From an uncultured Desulfovibrio sp. (GTDB lineage Bacteria > Desulfobacterota > Desulfovibrionia > Desulfovibrionales > Desulfovibrionaceae): a DNA stretch of 64,000 nucleotides. A model generated the notes under the pieces. That model was not told the origin of the DNA and searched no databases. It saw nothing but the letters and a program-made list of their open reading frames with translations. The stretch covers positions 124,001-188,000 of the forward strand of contig NZ_CALUWO010000001.1 of the NCBI RefSeq assembly GCF_944324505.1, given 5' to 3'. The translations under genes were made by a program, and so were the position numbers. Below are positions 1 to 8,370 of the stretch, piece after piece (position 1 is the first letter of the stretch; every line of letters begins with the position of its first letter).

Positions 1-687
1 CTTGCCGTCCATGAGGGCCGCAAAGGCCGAGGACGCCATGTCCGGCGTCAGGTCCTCGCGCCGGGCCAGACGCTCGAGGATGCGGTCCATGTGCAGCGCG
101 CTTTCCTCGGCCGGCAGGATGGCCTGCGGGAAATTGCCCAGCAGACGCATCCCTTCCGGCGTCAGAATGGATTCGGGATGAAACTGCACGCCCACCCACG
201 GCCGGTCATCATAACGCAGGGCCATGACCTCGCCTTCCGGCGCACGGGCCGTCACGGTGAAGGGAATGGCAACGGGGCCGTCATCCCGCACCACAAGGGA
301 ATGGTAGCGCGCCACCCGCAGGGGATTGGGCAGCCCTTCAAAAAGGCCGCTGCCGTCATGCACGATTTCCGACTGCTTGCCGTGCATGATGCAGGGGCCT
401 ACCTCCACCCGAGCCCCGGCATGCAGGCCCAGCAGCTGATGCCCCAGGCAGACGCCGAGTACCGGAACATGGGGAGACAGCAGCTCCAGAAAACGCGGGC
501 AGAGGCCGGCATTTTCCGGCCGCCCCGGTCCGGGCGAAATGCAGACCTGCCGCAGGTCAGGGTCACGCGCCAGTTCCAGAATGCGCGGATCGTCGTTGGT
601 CAGCACCAGCGGCTTTTGCCCCAGGGCATAAAAGGCCTGGACCAGATTGTAGGTAAAGGAATCGTAATTATCGATGAGCAGAAACAT
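1..687 (-). CDS. trpGD: Anthranilate synthase glutaminase fused to anthranilate phosphoribosyltransferase (TrpG-TrpD), 3' end outside window
   Basis: The first part supplies ammonia from glutamine to TrpE; the second would transfer phosphoribose to anthranilate in tryptophan synthesis. The class I amidotransferase triad is visible: Cys80 in GVCLGHQ, His170 and Glu172 in FHPES. After about residue 195 the frame runs on without a stop into a sequence typical of a TrpD N-terminus (ILERLARREDL, then AFAALMDG), and it leaves the window in frame at position 1. A fused TrpGD, as in enteric bacteria, is therefore likely, but the catalytic part of TrpD is not visible. The ATG at 687 lies inside the end of trpE (20-bp overlap), indicating translational coupling. 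Confidence 0.9.
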   Translation of the reverse strand, partial: MFLLIDNYDSFTYNLVQAFYALGQKPLVLTNDDPRILELARDPDLRQVCISPGPGRPENAGLCPRFLELLSPHVPVLGVCLGHQLLGLHAGARVEVGPCIMHGKQSEIVHDGSGLFEGLPNPLRVARYHSLVVRDDGPVAIPFTVTARAPEGEVMALRYDDRPWVGVQFHPESILTPEGMRLLGNFPQAILPAEESALHMDRILERLARREDLTPDMASSAFAALMDGK

Positions 688-2122
688 GGTATTCTTCCTC
701 GTTACGCAGGGCAAGGCGCATGATGGCCGACTTGTTGCAGACTTCCTTCCATTCCAGTTCCGGGTCAGAATCGTGAACGATGCCGCCCCCGGCCTGCCAG
801 CTGAGTTCCCCATTCCTGAGCCACATGCTGCGGATGGTGATGCCCATGTCCAGATGCACGGCATCCTTGTCCAGCCCCAGCCAGCCGATGCAGCCCGCAT
901 AGGGACCACGGCCGCGGCCTTCCACCTCGCGGATGATCTGCATGGCCCGCACCTTGGGCGCACCGCTTACCGTTCCCGCCGGGAAGGTGGCCGCCAGCAC
1001 GTCCAGCGCGTCCTTTCCCTCGTCCAGCTGGGCCGTAACACGGCTGGTCAGGTGCATGACGTGGGAGAAGCGCTCCACCTCCATGCAGCGTTCCAGCGTG
1101 ACGCTGCCCGGCCGGGCCACGCGACCCAGGTCGTTGCGGCCCAGGTCCACCAGCATGACATGCTCGGCGCGTTCCTTGGGATCATCCCGCAGCTCCTGCG
1201 CCAGCCGGGCATCTTCCGCATCATCGCGGCCCCGCCGCCGCGTGCCGGCAATGGGCGAAAGCTGCAACTTGCCGCGCGTGCAGCGCACCATCACTTCCGG
1301 CGAGGAGCCGAAAAGCGTCATGTCCCCGATCTTCATATAAAACATGTAGGGAGAGGCATTGTAGCGCCGCATGCGGCGGTAGAGCGTAAAGACATCTCCC
1401 GTAAAGGGCGTGGAAAAATGCACCGACGGCACCACCTGAATGGCTTCGCCCGCATGCAGCATGGCGCGGATGCGCTCCACCACGGCCTTGTAGCCTGCCT
1501 CGTCGGGGCAGGCGGTGACAGGTGCATCATGCGCCGGCATGGCTTCCGGCGCACGCCGGCTGCCGCTGACTTCCCGGTGCTCGCCCAGGCTGATCTGACA
1601 AAGGCGATTATACAGATGGTCAAACAGCAGCACCGTGCCCGGCAGTACCAGAACGGCCTCGGCCTCGTTTTCCGGCATGCAGGATTCCAGACCGGGCTGC
1701 AGGAGACGCGCCATGCCAAAGCCCAGCCAGCCGTAGAGCGCCCGGGTAATGGGCGGCGTTTCCAGGCTGTCCGGCGCCACAACCTGCAGGCGGCGCATGA
1801 CCGCGCGCACGCCCTCCACAAAGGGCTGGCCGTCATGACAGGACAGCGACGCCAGGCGCGGGTCCCGCACATCCACACGCAGTCGGCCGTCATGGCAGGA
1901 CAGCCGCAGGGCCAGATCGCAGGCCAGCACGCTGTAGCGGCCCCAGCGTCCGTCCACCTCGGCACTTTCCAGCAGGATGCCGTCGCCCTGCCCGACCATG
2001 CCCAGAAAAAGACTGATGGGGGTCTCCGTATCCGCAGGCAGCCAGCGTGCCCGCTGTTGCAGCACCAGCGGTGCCAGATCGGATGCGGCAGAAGGATCAT
2101 GATGTTGTGAAGAGGTGGTCAT
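668..2122 (-). CDS. trpE: Anthranilate synthase component I
   Basis: Makes anthranilate from chorismate with ammonia from the TrpG domain; first committed step to tryptophan. The 484-residue length is normal. The N-terminal region (about residues 20-55) contains LLESAE, the place where feedback tryptophan binds in the family. The chorismate-binding half has GTRRRG (about 295), a DLGRNDLGRV stretch (about 325-335), FPAGTVSGAPK (about 385) and the C-terminal GGGIVHDSDPE. The ATG at 2122 follows GAGG at suitable spacing. It is the first structural gene after the attenuator and overlaps trpG by 20 bp. The LLES motif favours anthranilate synthase over aminodeoxychorismate synthase, as does the trp leader upstream. 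Confidence 0.95.
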   Translation of the reverse strand: MTTSSQHHDPSAASDLAPLVLQQRARWLPADTETPISLFLGMVGQGDGILLESAEVDGRWGRYSVLACDLALRLSCHDGRLRVDVRDPRLASLSCHDGQPFVEGVRAVMRRLQVVAPDSLETPPITRALYGWLGFGMARLLQPGLESCMPENEAEAVLVLPGTVLLFDHLYNRLCQISLGEHREVSGSRRAPEAMPAHDAPVTACPDEAGYKAVVERIRAMLHAGEAIQVVPSVHFSTPFTGDVFTLYRRMRRYNASPYMFYMKIGDMTLFGSSPEVMVRCTRGKLQLSPIAGTRRRGRDDAEDARLAQELRDDPKERAEHVMLVDLGRNDLGRVARPGSVTLERCMEVERFSHVMHLTSRVTAQLDEGKDALDVLAATFPAGTVSGAPKVRAMQIIREVEGRGRGPYAGCIGWLGLDKDAVHLDMGITIRSMWLRNGELSWQAGGGIVHDSDPELEWKEVCNKSAIMRLALRNEEEYHVSAHR

Positions 2123-2148
2123 GAAAAAGCCTCGCTGTGAAAAGATAC

Positions 2149-2180
2149 AAAAAAAGGCGCCGTCCCGGGGGACGACGCCT
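2149..2180 (-). terminator. trp attenuator terminator hairpin
   Basis: Read on the minus strand, an 11-bp GC-rich stem with one G-T pair (GGCGTCGTCCC against GGGACGGCGCC) is followed directly by seven T. It sits between the leader peptide stop and trpE, where an intrinsic attenuator belongs. Its 5' arm (2167-2174) is perfectly complementary over 8 nt to 2224-2231 inside the leader peptide gene, giving the alternative antiterminator pairing. Confidence 0.85.
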
Positions 2181-2212
2181 TGGTGTGACCATGAATACCA
2201 AAAAGTGACAGG

Positions 2213-2296
2213 CTAGACCTGCACGTCCCCCTTGCGTACTTCACAAAGCCACCACCACGCGGCAAAGATGAACTGGGTGCACGGGGAATACGACAT
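2213..2296 (-). CDS. trpL: trp operon leader peptide
   Basis: A 27-codon frame (ATG at 2296, TAG at 2213-2215) encodes three consecutive tryptophans at residues 14-16, followed closely by the antiterminator and terminator arms and then trpE. This is the arrangement known for ribosome-mediated attenuation in the trp operons of enterobacteria: ribosomes stalling at the Trp codons would free segment 2 (2224-2231) to pair with segment 3 (2167-2174) and prevent the terminator. The ribosome binding site is weak (ACAGG). Too short for ordinary gene calling; the assignment rests on Trp codons plus RNA geometry. Confidence 0.85.
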   Translation of the reverse strand: MSYSPCTQFIFAAWWWLCEVRKGDVQV

Positions 2297-2328
2297 GATA
2301 CGAACCTGTTCTGTTTGTTTCTAGAAAA

Positions 2329-2357
2329 GAGATAGACAAGGCCCGGACGACTGTCAA
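2329..2357 (-). promoter_or_regulatory. trp operon promoter
   Basis: On the minus strand there is a perfect -35 TTGACA (2352-2357), a 17-nt spacer and TATCTC as -10 (2329-2334), about 33 nt before the leader peptide ATG. Consensus-like spacing and position just upstream of the leader make it the probable sigma-70-type promoter. No operator for a TrpR-like repressor was recognised. Confidence 0.75.
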
Positions 2358-2437
2358 GACTTTTTTGTGCGAATCTGCTTACCTGTGCAGGCTACCCACA
2401 GATAGCCCGCCGATGCGCCCTTGCGGTACCGGACGGC

Positions 2438-2851
2438 TCATGCCGGATGCTGCGGCGGGCAAGCCGTGCCGGCACGGGCTTCCTCCTGTTGCAGACGGGC
2501 AAGATACGCACTGCCCCAGACGCCCATGGCCTCCAGTACCGGCCGGATGCTTCGTCCGAAATCCGTCAGGGAATATTCCACCCTGGGCGGAACGACCGGA
2601 TAGACCTTCCGGCTGAGCAGGCCGTCCGCTTCCAGTTCCCGCAGCTGCTGGGTGAGCATCTTGGGGGTGGCGCAGGGAACCTCCCGGCGCAGATCGGAAA
2701 AGCGGAGCGAATGCTCCATGAGCTTCCAGAGAATGAGCGCCTTGTACTTGCCGCCCATGAGCCGGAGCGTGGCCGCCACCGGGCAATGCCGTTCCAGCGG
2801 CAGGAGGTCTGCCGGCGAAGCGCCTGTCACAGGAGGCGTGCATGGTTTCAT
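2438..2851 (-). CDS. HxlR-family winged-helix transcriptional regulator
   Basis: A 137-residue protein with the HxlR signature: conserved Cys23 in RHCPVAATLRL, then GGKYKALIL and the wing/recognition segment around RFSDLRREV and TPKMLTQQLREL. HxlR proteins bind DNA as dimers and several sense electrophiles or thiol oxidation through the N-terminal Cys; the signal here is unknown. The start at 2851 is chosen because GGAGG lies 8 nt upstream; an open frame extends further 5' without a good site. It is divergent from the MBL-fold hydrolase at 3039, its likely target, with a 187-bp shared control region. Confidence 0.88.
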   Translation of the reverse strand: MKPCTPPVTGASPADLLPLERHCPVAATLRLMGGKYKALILWKLMEHSLRFSDLRREVPCATPKMLTQQLRELEADGLLSRKVYPVVPPRVEYSLTDFGRSIRPVLEAMGVWGSAYLARLQQEEARAGTACPPQHPA

Positions 2852-2893
2852 GGCAGTATCCTCCAGGGTACTTGCTATATTCGGGGTGCGTTC

Positions 2894-2921
2894 TTGCATC
2901 AGCCCGTCACTGCGTTACACT
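2894..2921 (+). promoter_or_regulatory. Candidate promoter for the MBL-fold hydrolase gene
   Basis: TTGCAT (2894-2899), 16-nt spacer and TACACT (2916-2921) lie in the region between the divergent hxlR-type regulator and the hydrolase. The match to sigma-70 consensus is moderate. The leader to the ATG at 3039 would be about 110 nt. Confidence 0.45.
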
Positions 2922-3038
2922 AGCCCAAAACCATCCCCTGCCCCGTTCCGGCATGGCGGCCTGCGCAGTGCCCGCAGAAAAAGCTGTTCTGCCCGCCCGC
3001 CAGACGCCTGCCCGGGGCAAGGCACAAGGAGAAAACCC

Positions 3039-3821
3039 ATGCAGTTCCAGCAGATTCGCGGCGCTACCAGCATTGTCACCTTCGGGGGCAGGCGCTTTCT
3101 TATTGATCCCTTCTTTGCCCCGCGCGGCTCCTGCCCGCCCGTACCCTCTCCGTACAACAATCTGGCCAATCCCCTGGTGGACCTGCCGCTGCCCGTGGAC
3201 AGCCTCATTGCCGTGGATGCGGTCATTGTGACGCACATGCACCATTTTGACCACTTTGACGAGGCCGCCGCCCGGGCTCTGCCCAAGGACCTGCCCGTCT
3301 TTGTACAGTCCGAAAAGGAAGCCGCAGACATGCGGGCACTGGGCTTTCAGCAGGTCACGCCCCTTGTGGCCGCGGGGGTTCGCTTTGCCTCCGTGACCCT
3401 GCACCGGACAGACGCCCTGCACGGCGACGGCGTGACGGCCGCCTATTACTACCGGAAGTTCAACCTGCCTGCCGAAGCCTGCGGCGTGGTTTTTCGGGCG
3501 GAAAACCACAAGGTTTTCTATCTGGCGGGCGACACGCTCTGGTTCCCCGGCGTGCAGCAGGCCATCCAGACCTACCGGCCGCAGGTCATTGCCCTCAATG
3601 CGGCCAATGCCCAGATGTACGACGGTACCCCCATCCTCATGGGCGTTGACGGCGTACGGGAGGTGGCCCTTGCCGCCCCTGATGCCACGCTCATTGCCAC
3701 GCATATGGATGCGGTCAACCATGCCTGCCTTGATCGTGCCGGCCTGCGGGCCTTTGCCATGGCCGAAGGTCTGATGCCGCGCCTGCATATCCCGGAAGAC
3801 GGGGAAATTCTCTGCTGCTGA
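3039..3821 (+). CDS. Metallo-beta-lactamase-fold hydrolase (UlaG-like)
   Basis: 260 residues with the metal-binding core HMHHFDHFDE at about residues 65-75 (HxHxxDH-type) and a second His segment ATHMDAVNHA at about 224-233. Proteins of this type hydrolyse ester, lactone or phosphodiester bonds with bound metals; the substrate cannot be told. No signal peptide is seen, so it is probably cytoplasmic. The ATG at 3039 follows AAGGAGA at about 7 nt. Divergence from an HxlR-family regulator suggests that its expression responds to a small-molecule stress or detoxification signal (inference). Confidence 0.82.
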   Translation: MQFQQIRGATSIVTFGGRRFLIDPFFAPRGSCPPVPSPYNNLANPLVDLPLPVDSLIAVDAVIVTHMHHFDHFDEAAARALPKDLPVFVQSEKEAADMRALGFQQVTPLVAAGVRFASVTLHRTDALHGDGVTAAYYYRKFNLPAEACGVVFRAENHKVFYLAGDTLWFPGVQQAIQTYRPQVIALNAANAQMYDGTPILMGVDGVREVALAAPDATLIATHMDAVNHACLDRAGLRAFAMAEGLMPRLHIPEDGEILCC

Positions 3822-3864
3822 TGGCACGGGCCGGCACCGCGCAAGGGTACCGGCCCGCCACAGC

Positions 3865-3893
3865 CCGCCGGGGGCAGCAGACTCCCCCGGCGG
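3865..3893. terminator. Convergent-gene hairpin between MBL hydrolase and GSIII
   Basis: A perfect 10-bp inverted repeat (CCGCCGGGGG and CCCCCGGCGG) with a 9-nt loop lies between two genes transcribed toward each other. There is no T-run on either side, so it may end transcription inefficiently or only stabilise 3' ends. Confidence 0.45.
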
Positions 3894-3914
3894 CAGCACA
3901 GTACGGGCAGCGCC

Positions 3915-6104
3915 CTACTTGCCGAAAAGAATTTCCTGATAGCTGGGCAAGGCCCACAGATCGTCAGCCACGCGGGTTTCCAGCAGATCGGCAAAGTGGC
4001 GCACCCGGTTCATGGCCGGCAGGATGATTTCGCAGTAGCCCTTTGCGCGACGGGCCAGGTCTTCCTCCGCATCCATGCCGGACAGCAGCTTGTCCAGCTG
4101 TGCCACGGCATCCTGCATGCCGCGCAGCTGTTCGGTGATGTCGCGCAGCATGTCCACCCGGAAGTCCATGCCGATGGCCTGCATGCGGGCCGCCGTTTCG
4201 GCCAGCTCACCCTGATAGCGCATGCCCGCCGGAAAGATGATGGTGCGGGCCATGCGGACAACGAGGGTAGCCTCGGTGCGCAGGGTCTTGCAGTACTGCT
4301 CCAGATAGATGTCATGGCGAGCCTTGAGTTCCGCCCGGTTGAGAATGCCGTTACTCTCGTAAAGTTCGATAACGTCGGGACGGATCAGCTCGGTGAGGGC
4401 CTCCACCGTATTGCGCAGATTGGGCAGACCGCGGCGCACGGCCTCGCGATGCCAGACATCCGAATAGCCGTCCCCATTGAAGATGATGGCGCTGTGCTCC
4501 TCAATGACATGCTGCACATAGCGCTGGATGGCCTCGTTCATGTCCTTGCCTTCGGCCAGCTGCTGCTCCAGGAAGTCGGCGGCATGGTTGAGGGACTCGC
4601 TCATCATGGCATTGAGGGCCGTGATGGAGCCGGCGGCGGACTGGCTGGACCCCAGGGCGCGGAATTCAAAGCGGTTGCCCGTGAAGGCCACGGGGCTGGT
4701 ACGGTTGCGATCGCCGGGATCCGTGGGCAGGGGCGGCAGGGTATCCACGCCCACGTTCATGACGCGCACGGGCTTGCCGTTGTCCGCATCTTCCACGCGC
4801 CCGGCACGGAAGGCCTCGAAAACCTCGGTCAGCTGATCGCCCAGGAAAATGGACATGATGGCCGGCGGGGCCTCGTGAGCGCCCAGGCGGTGATCGTTGC
4901 TGGCGCTGGCCACGGTGGCCCGCAGCAGGCCGCCGTACCTGTGGACGGCGCGAATCATGGCCGAACAGAACACCAGGAACTTGGCATTGGCATGCGGCGT
5001 GGCGCCGGGATCAAAGAGACTGCCCAGTTCGCGGTTGCCGATGGAATAGTTGACGTGCTTGCCCGAACCATTGACCCCGTAGAAGGGCTTTTCGTGCAGC
5101 AGGCACTTGAGGCCGTAGCGCTTGGCCACGTTGCGCAGGGTGGACATGATGATGTGGTTATGGTCCACCGCCAGATTGCTGACCTCGTAAAGCGGCGCGA
5201 TCTCGTACTGGCTGGGCGCGGCCTCGTTATGCCGGGTGCGCACGGGCACGCCCAGCTTGTAGAGTTCATACTCCACTTCCATCATATAGGAGAGCACGCG
5301 CTGCGGGATGACGCCGAAATACTGGTCGCTGAATTCCTGCCCCTTGGCCGGACGTGCCCCGAAGAGCGAACGCCCCGCCACCTGGAGGTCGGGACGGGCA
5401 AAGTTGAAATTGTGGTCAATGCAGAAATATTCCTGCTCCAGACCGGCAAAGGACACGATGGGCAGCTCCGGCTCGATGCCGAACAGGCGGAGCACCCGCC
5501 GGGCCGCCCGGTTGAGGGCCTGGCCGGAACGCAGCAGGGGCGTCTTCTTGTCCAGGGCCACGCCCGTCCAGGACAGAAAGAGCGTGGGAATGCACAGGAA
5601 GGTGCCATTGGGATTTTCCATGATATAGGCCGGGCTGGTCACATCCCAGGCCGTATAGCCGCGCGCCTCGAAGGTGGAGCGCAGGCCGCCGGACGGGAAG
5701 GAGGAGGCATCCGGCTCGCCACGGATGAGCATGGTGCCGGAAAATTCGGCAATGACGCCGCCGTAGCCGTCGGGCATGAGGAAGCTGTCGTGCTTTTCCG
5801 CCGTCTGTCCGGTGAGCGGGTAGAAGATGTGGGCAAAATGGGTGGCGCCCTTTTCAATGGCCCAGTCCTTCATGACCGCCGCCACCGTATCGGCAATGGA
5901 CGGATCCATGCGCTCACCCAGCGTGATGGCCTTGCGCAGGGACTTGTACACGTCCTTGGGCAGGCGGGCGCGCATGACCTTGTCGTCAAAGACATTGCAG
6001 CCGAAAAAGTCCATGGGTCTGTTTTCGGCAAAATTGATGCTGGCCTCTGCCTTGTAGGTGGTAATGGCCTGAATGGCATTCTGCCGGGCGGAATTGCTGC
6101 GCAT
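3915..6104 (-). CDS. glnN: Glutamine synthetase, type III
   Basis: Assimilates ammonia: glutamate + NH3 + ATP to glutamine. The 729-residue length fits the large GSIII class rather than the ~470-residue GSI. Visible signatures are [12 protein letters not shown] (about 300), the ATP-site GSGKHVNYS (about 345) and [16 protein letters not shown] (about 465-480). The ATG at 6104 is preferred because GAGGAG lies just before it; a GTG four codons upstream is in frame but would destroy that site. It stands alone, with the FKBP gene ending upstream at 6233, and no GSI adenylylation motif is expected. Nitrogen control sites were not recognised. Confidence 0.95.
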   Translation of the reverse strand: MRSNSARQNAIQAITTYKAEASINFAENRPMDFFGCNVFDDKVMRARLPKDVYKSLRKAITLGERMDPSIADTVAAVMKDWAIEKGATHFAHIFYPLTGQTAEKHDSFLMPDGYGGVIAEFSGTMLIRGEPDASSFPSGGLRSTFEARGYTAWDVTSPAYIMENPNGTFLCIPTLFLSWTGVALDKKTPLLRSGQALNRAARRVLRLFGIEPELPIVSFAGLEQEYFCIDHNFNFARPDLQVAGRSLFGARPAKGQEFSDQYFGVIPQRVLSYMMEVEYELYKLGVPVRTRHNEAAPSQYEIAPLYEVSNLAVDHNHIIMSTLRNVAKRYGLKCLLHEKPFYGVNGSGKHVNYSIGNRELGSLFDPGATPHANAKFLVFCSAMIRAVHRYGGLLRATVASASNDHRLGAHEAPPAIMSIFLGDQLTEVFEAFRAGRVEDADNGKPVRVMNVGVDTLPPLPTDPGDRNRTSPVAFTGNRFEFRALGSSQSAAGSITALNAMMSESLNHAADFLEQQLAEGKDMNEAIQRYVQHVIEEHSAIIFNGDGYSDVWHREAVRRGLPNLRNTVEALTELIRPDVIELYESNGILNRAELKARHDIYLEQYCKTLRTEATLVVRMARTIIFPAGMRYQGELAETAARMQAIGMDFRVDMLRDITEQLRGMQDAVAQLDKLLSGMDAEEDLARRAKGYCEIILPAMNRVRHFADLLETRVADDLWALPSYQEILFGK

Positions 6105-6232
6105 AACACTCCTCACGCATCCGTTGCGGCACGCCGGGCGCCTGCGCCTTCCGACCTGCCGTTCGTTGAGAAACAGCCAGAGGCCGCCGTCAGCCCCTGC
6201 ACGGAGGCAGGGACCGGCGGAAGCCGCGGCGC

Positions 6233-6655
6233 CTAGGCAACGCTCACGATCTCGATGGCAAAGGTGAGTTCCTTGCCCGCCAGCGGGTGATTGGCGTCAA
6301 GCGTGATGTGGGTATCGGTCACCTCGGTGACCGTCACATCCATCCGGCCCTGCTCGCTGGAAAGTTGCAGGGGCGTGCCCACCTCGGCGGGAATGTGGTC
6401 CGGCAGCTGGGAACGCTCGATGGTGAACACGAGGTCGTCGTCCTTTTCGCCGTAGGCGTCTCCGGGGGCAATGGTCACGGTAACGCTGTCGCCCACGTCG
6501 CGGCCCTGCACGGCCTTTTCAAAGCCGGGAATAAGCATGCCCCTGCCCATGACGAATTCGAGGGGTTCACGCCCGCGCGAGGAATCGAAAACCGTTCCGT
6601 CAGCCAGAGTTCCGGTATAGTGCACACGCACGGTATCGCCGTTCTTGATGGCCAT
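6233..6655 (-). CDS. FKBP-type peptidyl-prolyl cis-trans isomerase, SlyD-like
   Basis: 140 residues. The FKBP core is split by an inserted flap as in SlyD: N-terminal [21 protein letters not shown], then [17 protein letters not shown], an inserted segment with [10 protein letters not shown] to about residue 120, and a final strand [12 protein letters not shown]. SlyD-type proteins catalyse proline isomerisation and act as chaperones. The metal-binding His/Cys-rich tail of enterobacterial SlyD is absent. The ATG at 6655 follows GGGAGA at 9 nt; the longer upstream frame has no comparable site. Cytoplasmic, since no signal peptide is present. Confidence 0.9.
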   Translation of the reverse strand: MAIKNGDTVRVHYTGTLADGTVFDSSRGREPLEFVMGRGMLIPGFEKAVQGRDVGDSVTVTIAPGDAYGEKDDDLVFTIERSQLPDHIPAEVGTPLQLSSEQGRMDVTVTEVTDTHITLDANHPLAGKELTFAIEIVSVA

Positions 6656-6843
6656 AAGCAATCTTCTCCCGAAGCTGTAGAAAGATGGGCCGCGGCGGAC
6701 ACGGCGCACACCAGCGCGCCGCCGGACGCGGTAACGGCACACCAAAGCATTATTATGTACGCCTGTCAATGTCGCATTTCCGGCGCAGAGACCGCTTTTC
6801 CTTGAATGACGCGGCCTGCCGCCTATTGAGACGCATTCTTATC

Positions 6844-6872
6844 TTGACAAGGTGGCCGCAGCGACGCATAGT
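6844..6872 (+). promoter_or_regulatory. Candidate lysA promoter
   Basis: TTGACA (6844-6849), a 17-nt spacer and CATAGT (6867-6872) lie 58 nt before the lysA ATG. The -35 is perfect and the -10 fair. It is the best candidate in the 274-bp divergent region between the FKBP gene and lysA. Confidence 0.6.
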
Positions 6873-6929
6873 TTTCTGCCTGTATCACGGGACGCACCGC
6901 GCCCGCAGTCCTTTTGAGGTATACCAATA

Positions 6930-8204
6930 ATGTCCGACATCCGCTCCCGTTACACCGATTCGCTCCACTTCTTCGGCAAGCACAGCCCGGCCGAGCTGGT
7001 GGAAAAATGGGGCTTTCCCCTGTATGTCTATAATGAAAACGTGCTGCGTGCACGCTGCCGCGAGCTGAAGGCCCTGTCGTCCCATGCCGGCTACATGGTG
7101 AACTATTCGGTCAAGGCCAATGCCAATCCCGTTCTGCTGGGCATCATCCGCGAAGAGGGCCTGGTGGTGGATGCCATGAGTCCCGGCGAGCTGTACCTGG
7201 ACAGGATGGCCGGCTTTGCCCCCAGCGAGATTCTGTATATTGCCAACAATATTTCCCAGCAGGAAATGCGCCATGCCCTGGACGCCGGCCTGCTCATCAG
7301 CGTGGACTCGCTCTCGCAGCTGGAAACCCTGGGCCGCATCAACAAGGGTGGCCGCGTCATGGTGCGCTTCAATCCCGGCATCGGGGCAGGCCATCATCAA
7401 AAGGTCATCACCGCCGGCAAGGAAACCAAGTTCGGCGTTACCCCCGATCTGCTGGACGACGTGCTGGCCATCTGCCGCGCCCATGACATGCAGCTGGCCG
7501 GCATCAATCATCATATCGGTTCGCTCTTCATGGAGGCGGACGGCTACATCGCCGCGGCCGAAGTGCTGCTGCACCTGGCCGAACGCCTGCCCGCCGCGGT
7601 GCTGCACGGCATGAGCGTCATCGACTTCGGGGGCGGCTTCGGCATTCCCTACCACAAGTATGAGAACCAGCCCCGCCTGGACATGGACGACCTGGGCCGC
7701 AAGCTGCATGCCCTCATCAGCGGCTGGGCGGAAAAAACCGGCTATACCGGCCGCTTTCTGGTGGAACCGGGCCGCTATGTGGTGGCCGAATGCGGCATCA
7801 TCCTCTCGCCGGTCAATAATGTGAAGTACAACGGGGATACCTGCTATGTGGGTACCGACGTGGGCTTCAATGTGCTGGCCCGGCCGGCCATGTACGATTC
7901 CTTCCACGATGTGGAAATCTATGCCGGTCCCGCAGGCGCCAGCCACCGCGAGGACAAGGAACAGACCATCGTGGGCAATATCTGTGAAAGCGGCGACATT
8001 CTTGCCAAAAAGCGTCTGCTGCCCGCCATGCACGAGGGAGACATCCTGGGCATTCTGGATGCCGGCGCCTACGGCTTTTCCATGTCCTCGTCCTATACCC
8101 AGCGCTGCCGCTGCGCCGAAGTGCTCATCGCTGCGGACGGGCAGGCCCGCCTCATCCGCCGCCGGGAAACCCCCGAGGACCTGGCCCGCTGCTACGCCGT
8201 TTAG
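6930..8204 (+). CDS. lysA: Diaminopimelate decarboxylase
   Basis: PLP enzyme that decarboxylates meso-diaminopimelate to L-lysine. The 424-residue length is typical. Lys62 in NYSVKANANP is the expected PLP lysine; HHIGS (about 194), GGGFGIPY (about 233), EPGRY (about 283) and the catalytic Cys segment ICESGDI (about 350) follow in the expected order. The start is backed by GAGGT upstream. It has its own promoter candidate at 6844. Related carboxynorspermidine or ornithine decarboxylases share the fold, but the motif set favours LysA. Confidence 0.93.
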   Translation: MSDIRSRYTDSLHFFGKHSPAELVEKWGFPLYVYNENVLRARCRELKALSSHAGYMVNYSVKANANPVLLGIIREEGLVVDAMSPGELYLDRMAGFAPSEILYIANNISQQEMRHALDAGLLISVDSLSQLETLGRINKGGRVMVRFNPGIGAGHHQKVITAGKETKFGVTPDLLDDVLAICRAHDMQLAGINHHIGSLFMEADGYIAAAEVLLHLAERLPAAVLHGMSVIDFGGGFGIPYHKYENQPRLDMDDLGRKLHALISGWAEKTGYTGRFLVEPGRYVVAECGIILSPVNNVKYNGDTCYVGTDVGFNVLARPAMYDSFHDVEIYAGPAGASHREDKEQTIVGNICESGDILAKKRLLPAMHEGDILGILDAGAYGFSMSSSYTQRCRCAEVLIAADGQARLIRRRETPEDLARCYAV

Positions 8205-8289
8205 CGCCACCGCGCCGCCGCTGCCGCGGCACACCGGGGCGCCCCGGCATGCCGCCCGCGCGGAGGCATGTTTTCCTTTGTTACAGACC

Positions 8290-8312
8290 GGCCTGCAGGC
8301 TTCCTGCAGGCC
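8290..8312. other. Perfect hairpin downstream of lysA
   Basis: GGCCTGCAGG, 3-nt loop, CCTGCAGGCC. It follows lysA by 85 nt and precedes the MATE gene. Only a short T-stretch (GCTTTC) follows, so terminator function is doubtful. Confidence 0.35.
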
Positions 8313-8370
8313 GCTTTCATCCCACCGCACGTGACGGGCCAAACCGCGTGCCAGCCCCGTTTTTTCGCCC

